From Solirubrobacter deserti (GTDB taxonomy: Bacteria; Actinomycetota; Thermoleophilia; Solirubrobacterales; Solirubrobacteraceae), in the NCBI RefSeq assembly GCF_027587175.1, contig NZ_JAPCID010000018.1, positions 62,001-126,000 on the forward strand: DNA of 64,000 nt, read 5' to 3'. Positions 58,539-64,000 of the stretch are shown piece after piece (positions within the stretch are counted from its first letter, which is position 1; each line of letters starts with the position of its first letter). The notes under the pieces are model-generated. The model made no database searches. It was given only the letters and a program-made list of their open reading frames with translations, and was not told where the DNA came from. The position numbers and the translations under genes were made by a program.

Positions 58539-60644
58539 ATGTCGCATGACGCGACGCTGAAGCGTCCCGACCGCCGGCGGTCCCGGCGGCTTCTGGGGGC
58601 CGTCGTGGGAGCGGCGCTCCTGGCGGGCATCCCGGCCGCTGCGGCTTCCGCCCAGGCGCCGGCGCCGAACTACCCGCTGACCTCGGGCGATCCGCGGATC
58701 GGTCTCGCGGCGGGTGCGGGCGACACGGCCGGCAAGGCCGCGCTCGGACTTGAGCACCTGAAGAACACGCCGCTGCCCACGACGAACCCGTCCGGGCAGC
58801 CCGCCGTCAACGGCATCAACTCGGACGCCGCCTTCCAGGGCGACTACGCGTTCGTCGGCAACTTCAGCGGCATCAACATCTACAACATCGCCAACCCGGC
58901 CGCGCCCGTGCTGGTGAAGCAGGTCTACTGCCTGGGCAGCCAGAACGACGTGTCGGTGCACGGCAACCTGCTGTTCGTGTCCGTGGAGTCCCAGAACGCC
59001 AAGCGCGACTGCACCGCGTCGACGCAGCAGGCGCCGGCAACCCCACAGAACCGCTTCCGCGGCGTCCGCATTTTCGACATCTCGGACATCAACAACCCGG
59101 TGAACCTCGGCGGCGTCGTGACGTGCCGCGGCTCGCACACGCACACGCTGCTGACGCCGAAGAGCGACCCGAACAACGTCTACATCTACGTCTCGGGCAC
59201 GAGCTCGTCCTCGGCGACCGACCAGACCGCGATCGCCGGCCTGGAGTGCAACAACGCGATGGCCGACAACCCGAACTCGTCGTTCTGGCGCATCGAGGTC
59301 ATCAAGGTCCCGCTCGCCAACCCGACCGCCGCGGCGGTCGTGAACCACTCGCGCCTGTTCCGCGACGAGACGACGGGCCGCATCGACGGTCTGCAGAACG
59401 CGCCGCAGACGCCGCAGCACCCGTGCGCGTCGGCCACGCCGGCCTGCACGCCGACCCCGCCGATGCAGAGCCCGAATCTGCACGGCGCCCAGTGGCAGCC
59501 GTCGCCGATCACGGACGCCTGCCACGACATCACGGTCTACGAGGAGATCGGCCTGGCCGCCGGCGCCTGCGAGGGCAACGGCCTCCTGATCGACATCTCC
59601 GACCCGGCCAACCCGAAGCGCATCGACGCCGTGGCCGACCCGCTGTTCGCCTACTGGCACGGCGCGACGTTCTCCAATGACGGCAAGGCCATCCTGTTCA
59701 CGGACGAGTGGGGCGGCGGCAACTACGCCCGCTGCCGCGCGGCCGACCAGCTGAGCTGGGGCGCCGACGCCATCTACGAGATCGTCAACAAGAAGCTCGT
59801 GTTCCGCAGCTACTACAAGCTGCCGGTCGCGCAGACGACGGCCGAGAACTGCGTCTCGCACGTGGGCAACCTCGTGCCGGTGCGCGGTAAGAACATCATG
59901 ATCCAGGCCTGGTACCAGGGCGGCGCCTCGCTGATCGACTGGACCGACCTGTCGAAGCCGAAGGAGATCGGCTACTTCGACCGCGGCCCGGTCGACGCCA
60001 ACGGCAACCCGTCCAACGGCGGCTTCTGGTCGACCTACTGGTACAACGGCGCCATCTACGGCACCGAGATCTCGCGCGGTCTGGACACGTTCAAGCTCGC
60101 GCCGACGGCCGGTGGCCTGACCGCCGCCGACATCCGCTCCGCGGAGGCGACGCAGAAGCTCGTGCGCTCGAACCCGCAGAGCCAGGTCAGCGCCGTCTAC
60201 ATGGAGGCCCCGCCGGTCGAGGCGCCGGTCACGGGCAACGTGCCGGCGACGCTGTCGCTGTCGCTGGGGGCCGCGCCGGGGCTCGGCGCGTTCCAGCCTG
60301 GTGTTACGCAGGACTACTTCGGCGGTACGCAGGCGACGGTCATCTCGACCGCTGGTTCCGCGCTGCTGACCGTGTCGGATCCGTCGTCCACGAGCACCGG
60401 GCACCTGGTCAACGGCACGTTCACGATGGCTCAGCCGTTGCAGGTCCGCGCTCGGAAGTCCGGGGCCGCGGGCACGGAGTACTTCAGCCTGACCACGCCG
60501 AAGAACGTGTTCATCTGGAACGCTCCGGTGACCAACGACATGATCGAGGTCGAGTTCAAGCAGTCGGTCAAGGACACCGATCCGCTGCGGACGGGCACGT
60601 ACAGCAAGACGCTGACGTTCACCCTGTCGACGACGCAGCCGTAG
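58539..60644 (+). CDS. Large exported LVIVD-repeat-type protein with Ig-like C-terminal module
   Basis: 701 residues. GGAGGGGG lies 12 bases before the ATG, and the signal peptide is RRLLGAVVGAALLAGIPAAA. The main body is a propeller-like array: FVGNFSGINIYNIANPAAPV, GVRIFDISDINNPVNLGGVV and GNGLLIDISDPANPKRIDAV, i.e. LVIVD-type units, plus YWHGATFSNDGKAILFTDEW. Seven or more Cys suggest disulfides. From about 565 (VPATLSLSLGAA) it carries the tail also found at 1-404, ending TFTLSTTQP. Probably a surface or extracellular binding protein; no active site is recognised. Confidence 0.85.
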   Translation: MSHDATLKRPDRRRSRRLLGAVVGAALLAGIPAAAASAQAPAPNYPLTSGDPRIGLAAGAGDTAGKAALGLEHLKNTPLPTTNPSGQPAVNGINSDAAFQGDYAFVGNFSGINIYNIANPAAPVLVKQVYCLGSQNDVSVHGNLLFVSVESQNAKRDCTASTQQAPATPQNRFRGVRIFDISDINNPVNLGGVVTCRGSHTHTLLTPKSDPNNVYIYVSGTSSSSATDQTAIAGLECNNAMADNPNSSFWRIEVIKVPLANPTAAAVVNHSRLFRDETTGRIDGLQNAPQTPQHPCASATPACTPTPPMQSPNLHGAQWQPSPITDACHDITVYEEIGLAAGACEGNGLLIDISDPANPKRIDAVADPLFAYWHGATFSNDGKAILFTDEWGGGNYARCRAADQLSWGADAIYEIVNKKLVFRSYYKLPVAQTTAENCVSHVGNLVPVRGKNIMIQAWYQGGASLIDWTDLSKPKEIGYFDRGPVDANGNPSNGGFWSTYWYNGAIYGTEISRGLDTFKLAPTAGGLTAADIRSAEATQKLVRSNPQSQVSAVYMEAPPVEAPVTGNVPATLSLSLGAAPGLGAFQPGVTQDYFGGTQATVISTAGSALLTVSDPSSTSTGHLVNGTFTMAQPLQVRARKSGAAGTEYFSLTTPKNVFIWNAPVTNDMIEVEFKQSVKDTDPLRTGTYSKTLTFTLSTTQP

Positions 60645-60656
60645 CCACTCGGGCAC

Positions 60657-60686
60657 GGCGGACCTGCCCCTCGGGGCGGGTCCGCC
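60657..60686. terminator. GC-rich hairpin between convergent genes
   Basis: GGCGGACC (60657-60664) pairs with GGTCCGCC (60679-60686); inner bases continue the stem around TCGG. It lies 13 bases after the exported protein's stop and also faces the end of the phosphoesterase gene. Confidence 0.7.
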
Positions 60687-60721
60687 GGTGCCTCACGGGC
60701 GACCGTAGGGTGAGGGAAGCG

Positions 60722-61441
60722 TCATGGGTCGTCGATCCCGAGGGCACGGGCGCGTAGACGGCCCGGCCGGGGATCGTACGGGGCGCGACGCCAGGTCGCG
60801 AGCTGCGCGGCCAGATCGAGCTCGAGCCAGAACGCGCCGTCGGCTGCCTCGGCGTCCAGCGCGGCGAACCAGCCGCGGCGAGGCGGCACGCGCGCGCCCA
60901 CCGCGCCCGGGTTCAGCAGCCATTTGCCGCCGCGCAGGTCGAGCGGCTCGCCCACGCGGACCTTCACCCGGCGCCCGGGCGTGAAGGCGGCCGCGACGTG
61001 CGTGTGCGCGACCAGCCCGAGCGACGCCTTCTGCCGCGCCAGGCACGCGTCCGCGTTGGACGGGCCGACGAACTCCCACACCGGGTTGCGCGGCCCGCCG
61101 TGCCAGCACTCCACGTCCGCGCGGCGCGCCGCGGGCCGGCGGCCGCGCATCCAGGCGAGGTCGTCTTCGCCGAGCGCCTCGCGGGCGAGCTCGAGCGAGC
61201 GCGTCGCGCCGCCCAACCGCGACGGGTCGACCGAGCCGGTCGCGGCGTAGTCGTGGTTGCCCATCAGCGCGAGGAGGCAGCGCTCGCGCGTGACCCGCAC
61301 GACGTACGCCGGGTCCGGCCCGCCGCCGATCATGTCCCCGAGCGACCACAGCGCGTCGACGCCCGCGCGCTCGGCGGCGGCGATCACCGCGTCGAGCGCC
61401 TCGGCGTGCGCGTGGGCGTCACCGAAGACCGCGATCCGCAT
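60722..61441 (-). CDS. Calcineurin-like metallophosphoesterase
   Basis: 239 residues: RIAVFGDAHAHAEALDAV (first metal Asp/His), ALWSLGDMIGGGPDP (second Asp), LMGNHDYAATG (GNHD), a His in VECWHGGPRNP and LVAHTHVAAAF (final His pair). This is the YfcE/MJ0936-like single-domain phosphodiesterase fold. It is cytoplasmic and the substrate is unknown. The ATG overlaps the end of the upstream alpha/beta hydrolase by 23 bases, so the two are cotranscribed. Confidence 0.9.
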   Translation of the reverse strand: MRIAVFGDAHAHAEALDAVIAAAERAGVDALWSLGDMIGGGPDPAYVVRVTRERCLLALMGNHDYAATGSVDPSRLGGATRSLELAREALGEDDLAWMRGRRPAARRADVECWHGGPRNPVWEFVGPSNADACLARQKASLGLVAHTHVAAAFTPGRRVKVRVGEPLDLRGGKWLLNPGAVGARVPPRRGWFAALDAEAADGAFWLELDLAAQLATWRRAPYDPRPGRLRARALGIDDP

Positions 61442-62159
61442 TCGTGTGCCGGAGGATGGCGGACACGACGGTGTCCCAGTGCCGGCGCGGCGGGTACTCG
61501 TGGCCGGTCTCCGGCAGCACGAGCAGCGCGGCGCCCGGGATCTCGCGCGCGAGCGTCTCGCCGTGCTCGAGCGGGAAGACGGGGTCCTGCGCGCCGTGGA
61601 TGACGAGCGTCGGGGTGCGCAGCGTGCCCAGGCGCGCCCGCATCGGCTCGCCCCAGTCGAACGGGGCCTCGATGAACGTGCGCACCGAGCTGGGATCGTC
61701 CGCGACGCGCTCGGCGTACGCGCGCGTGGCGGGCTCGTCGAAGCGGGGCGAGAACGGCCGCTCGGACTCGACGAGGAACTCGACCACGGCGGCGCGATCG
61801 GACCAGTCGGGCGGCTCCGGCAAGTCGTCGAACAGGCCGTCGGCGCTGTCGGGCAGTCCGTCGCCGCCGGGCGTGGTGGAGAGCAGCGTGAGCGAGTGGA
61901 CTCGCTCGGGGTGGTCGAGCGCCAGCCGCAGGCCGACGAGGCCGCCGAGCGAGAGCCCGACGACGTGGGCGTCGTCGAAGCGGCGCAGCGCGTCTTCGGC
62001 GAGCGCGTCGACGCTCGCGCCGGCGAAGTCGTAGCGGATCACGAACCGTCCGCCGTCCGCGAGCCGCGTGCAGAACTCGTCCGGCCACGCGAAGCGGTTG
62101 TTGCCGGCGCCGTGGATGAGCAGGATCGCCGGGTCGGTCTTGGCTCCGAAGGTGTCCAT
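61419..62159 (-). CDS. Alpha/beta-hydrolase
   Basis: 246 residues: ILLIHGAGNNRFAWPDEFC (oxyanion loop), nucleophile Ser in VVGLSLGGLVGLRLA, acid in VIHGAQDPVFPLEHG and His in ETGHEYPPRRHWD. Intact triad, cytoplasmic, normal length. The substrate is unknown. Upstream partner of the phosphoesterase on the same strand. Confidence 0.92.
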   Translation of the reverse strand: MDTFGAKTDPAILLIHGAGNNRFAWPDEFCTRLADGGRFVIRYDFAGASVDALAEDALRRFDDAHVVGLSLGGLVGLRLALDHPERVHSLTLLSTTPGGDGLPDSADGLFDDLPEPPDWSDRAAVVEFLVESERPFSPRFDEPATRAYAERVADDPSSVRTFIEAPFDWGEPMRARLGTLRTPTLVIHGAQDPVFPLEHGETLAREIPGAALLVLPETGHEYPPRRHWDTVVSAILRHTNADRGLR

Positions 62160-62222
62160 GCGGAGCTTTGACGGCCGGACGCCGCCGAATTCATCGGCGG
62201 GCGCCCGGCCGGTGCGGTGCGT

Positions 62223-62810
62223 CTACGCGCGCTTGAAGTGCAGCAGCGCGAGCTCCGTCTGGAACGCGCCATCGGTTCCGCGTTTGGCGCTCTCGGCCGC
62301 GATGGCCAGCGCCTGCTCCTGCGTCTTGGCGAGCAGCTTGTTGAGCTTCTTCCAGGCGCGCTCGTCGAGCTCGAGCGGGGTGCGCGTGAGCACGACCTCG
62401 GGGTCGGTCAGCTGGTCCGCGTCGGCCGCGGCCGCCAGGTCCTCGACGAGCGCCGTGAGCGTGCCGTCGGCAAGCTCCCCGCGCAGCTGCGAGGGCAGCG
62501 TGCGCCACGTGGCGTCGTCGAGGTTCGGGCGCGCGGTGGCCTTGTAGAAGTGCTGCAGGGCGCCGCGGACGGGCTCGGTGCGGACGAGCTCGACGCAGTT
62601 GTAGTCCCGCAGCATGCGGACGTGGTAGCTGACGACGCCGAGCGGCGCGCCCAGCTCATCGGCGAGGTCACCGGGGCTGGACACGCGCTCGCCGAGTCGC
62701 TGGAGGATCTGGGCGCGGAGGGGATGGGCGAGAGCCTTGGCGATGCGGGCCTCGGAGGTCTCCCCAGAGGGCCGGCCATTCTTAGACGAAGTGCTGGGCA
62801 TGGTCAACAC
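62223..62810 (-). CDS. ArsR-like winged-helix regulator
   Basis: 195 residues. RIAKALAHPLRAQILQRLGE, VSSPGDLADELGAPLGVVSY and HVRMLRDYNCVELVRTEPVR make up an ArsR/HTH_20 winged helix. It is followed by a long helical C-terminal half (QLTDPEVVLTRTPLELDERA onward) found in a group of actinobacterial regulators. No metal-binding Cys pair, so the signal is not obviously metal. ATG 62801 (MPSTSSKN) is an alternative start. Confidence 0.87.
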   Translation of the reverse strand: MLTMPSTSSKNGRPSGETSEARIAKALAHPLRAQILQRLGERVSSPGDLADELGAPLGVVSYHVRMLRDYNCVELVRTEPVRGALQHFYKATARPNLDDATWRTLPSQLRGELADGTLTALVEDLAAAADADQLTDPEVVLTRTPLELDERAWKKLNKLLAKTQEQALAIAAESAKRGTDGAFQTELALLHFKRA

Positions 62811-62884
62811 TCAGGCTATGGCCGGTTCCTCAAGAACCTCCATGCGCTTTGTTTGATTCTCGTCAAGTCGGCGCGGTGCCGCGC

Positions 62885-63328
62885 TCAGGCCTCCTCGAAC
62901 TTGTAGCCATTGGCCATCAGCTCCCGCTGCGCGGTCTCGAGCTCCTTGGCGCCCGCGGAGGTCTGGATGCCGTTGAGCAGCTCCGCCATCTTGGCCGTGT
63001 CCTTGGCGCGGGCGGCGTCGGCCGCGTCGTGGAACGTGGACGCGAGCGCCGACAGGCCGTTCACGATCCGGCCATGGGGCTTGGTGGCGTCGTCGGGCGG
63101 GGTGATGGCCTGCAGGTCCTTGACCGCCGTGTCGATCGCCTCGCCGCCCTCGTCGAGCTCGGCCGCGATCTGGTTCGGCTTGCCCGCGGGGTTGATCTTC
63201 GTCAGCGTCGTCGTCAGCGCGGCTTGGGCCTGGTTGACGCTGTTGACGTATTCGTTCTTGTCGGCGGTCGAGCCGCAGCCGGCCGCGAGGGCCGCCACCG
63301 CGAGCGCCAGTCCGATGATCCGCTTCAT
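62885..63328 (-). CDS. Small exported lipoprotein
   Basis: 147 residues from ATG 63328 (preceded by GAGAACACCC). The lipobox is LAAGC (Cys ~18) after MKRIIGLALAVAALAAGC. The mature part is helical (NQAQAALTTTLTKINPAGKP, VKDLQAITPPDDATKPHGRI), like a small coiled helical bundle. I do not recognise the family. It lies downstream of no obvious partner and upstream of the ArsR-like gene's end region by gap only. Confidence 0.75.
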   Translation of the reverse strand: MKRIIGLALAVAALAAGCGSTADKNEYVNSVNQAQAALTTTLTKINPAGKPNQIAAELDEGGEAIDTAVKDLQAITPPDDATKPHGRIVNGLSALASTFHDAADAARAKDTAKMAELLNGIQTSAGAKELETAQRELMANGYKFEEA

Positions 63329-63436
63329 GGGTGTTCTCCGAGGTTGGGGAAGCGGCAGCGTGGACGGGCGGCGGCGCCCGGACAATCAGGGCGCCACCCT
63401 GGACTTTGGGCGGCGACCCTGTGGTAGGAAGGGGCC

Positions 63437-63790
63437 ATGGCGCTCGAGGACATGCCCACTTCGGTCGGCTACATCACGACTGCGACCGGTGTGGCGCTCG
63501 TCGCCGCTCCGGGGCTCGCGGCTCGCCGGTTGGGGCTGCGCGGCCAGGAAGGGCCGCTGCGGCTGATCGGCGCGGCGGATCTGGCGTTGGCGCCGGGCCT
63601 CGTGCGGGGTGAGCCGCGCTGGCCGTGGATGATCGGGCGCGCGGCGCTCAACCTGGCGATGGCGGCCTACTTTCTCGGGGTGGGCCGCCGATCGCGCGAG
63701 GCGCGCTGGACCGGGTACGCGCTCCTCGGCCTGACGGTCGTGGACGGCGCGACCGGCGTCGCGCTCAGTCGGCGGACGCCCGCCGGTTGA
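63437..63790 (+). CDS. Small membrane protein, unknown
   Basis: 117 residues with three or four hydrophobic segments (VGYITTATGVALVAAPGLAA, LRLIGAADLALAPGLV, ALNLAMAAYFLGVG, YALLGLTVVDGATGVAL). No family recognised. Its end overlaps the convergent GntR gene by 26 bases. Confidence 0.65.
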   Translation: MALEDMPTSVGYITTATGVALVAAPGLAARRLGLRGQEGPLRLIGAADLALAPGLVRGEPRWPWMIGRAALNLAMAAYFLGVGRRSREARWTGYALLGLTVVDGATGVALSRRTPAG

Positions 63791-64000
63791 GGATCAGCTC
63801 GAACGCGTCGCCGACGTGCCACTCCAGTGAGAGCATCACCGCGCGGCCGGGCGCGTCGTAGGCGATCTGGTCGACCTGGAGCAGCGGGCTGCCGGGGGCG
63901 ATGTCCAGGCGCTGGGCGAGGTGCTCGTCCGCGAGCGTGGGCATCAGGTGGGCGGACGCGCGGCGGATCAGGTGCGTCGGGCTGGCGGTGTTCGCGGGGT
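63765..64000 (-). CDS. GntR-family regulator, C-terminal UTRA part (partial)
   Basis: Only the last ~77 residues are in the window; the frame continues past the right edge. HLIRRASAHLMPTLADEHLA, QRLDIAPGSPLLQVDQIAYD and VMLSLEWHVGDAFELILNRR are the end of a UTRA effector domain as in HutC/FadR-type GntR regulators. The DNA-binding part and its targets lie outside the window. Confidence 0.85.
   Translation of the reverse strand, partial: PANTASPTHLIRRASAHLMPTLADEHLAQRLDIAPGSPLLQVDQIAYDAPGRAVMLSLEWHVGDAFELILNRRASAD

Overview
The window looks like chromosomal DNA from a high-GC actinobacterium, most likely Solirubrobacterales/Thermoleophilia. This is inference: GC is around 70%, GTG starts and 1-4 base gene overlaps are common, LexA boxes are of the actinobacterial CGAAC-N4-GTTCG type, and there is an ImuB/DUF6504/DnaE2 mutagenesis set, a bacterial-type RNase P RNA and many Tat/Sec-exported proteins with Ig-like tails.

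Layout. 1-3.7 kb: the tail of an exported protein and two tandem Tat-exported PhoD phosphatases. 3.7-10.2 kb: a 6.4-kb integrative element in the 3' half of tRNA-Leu(GAG). It is bounded by a 53-bp direct repeat and has a tyrosine integrase, an excisionase-like HTH protein, a small basic protein, an XRE repressor and a lower-GC, translationally coupled two-gene cargo of unknown function (a five-helix membrane protein plus a 568-aa soluble protein). This is the best candidate for an undescribed system. 10.3-16.9 kb: lexA with its own SOS box and an uncharacterised zinc-ribbon partner, an NTF2-like protein, 3-hydroxyacyl-CoA dehydrogenase, RNase P RNA, an exported PI-PLC-like enzyme, then SOS-boxed imuB and a DUF6504 gene. 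Between imuB and DUF6504 lies a 103-codon frame made of 75-bp repeats of the imuB 3' end, ATGA-coupled on both sides. 17-26 kb: a DrrAB-type ABC exporter with a divergent TetR gene, GNAT, MFS and RibD_C/DHFR-like genes, and SOS-boxed dnaE2 carrying a large low-complexity insert with eight 12-residue repeats.

26-36 kb: membrane-anchored cytochrome c, a c-di-AMP (ydaO-type) riboswitch ahead of an unrecognised C-terminally anchored protein, a carboxymuconolactone-decarboxylase-like protein with HxlR regulator, glutamine synthetase, a frameshifted MMPL transporter, a DUF255 protein, and RidA coupled to threonine ammonia-lyase. 36-46.7 kb: two exported proteins, an M24 peptidase, a CGNR regulator, AzlCD, then a tightly packed run cstA-ybdD-coaA-GMC oxidoreductase-clpS-DUF2017, and a PspC protein. 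46.7-64 kb: a kinase/ATPase fusion regulator, an AzgA-type purine permease, small enzymes, a class III aminotransferase, a decayed flavin monooxygenase pseudogene, an exported alpha/beta hydrolase, a DUF305 lipoprotein, a large exported LVIVD-type protein, a phosphoesterase/hydrolase pair, an ArsR-like regulator, a lipoprotein and the 3' end of a GntR regulator.

The clearest shared logic is the SOS response: lexA, imuB and dnaE2 carry matching boxes within 12 kb, while no ImuA' gene is visible here.
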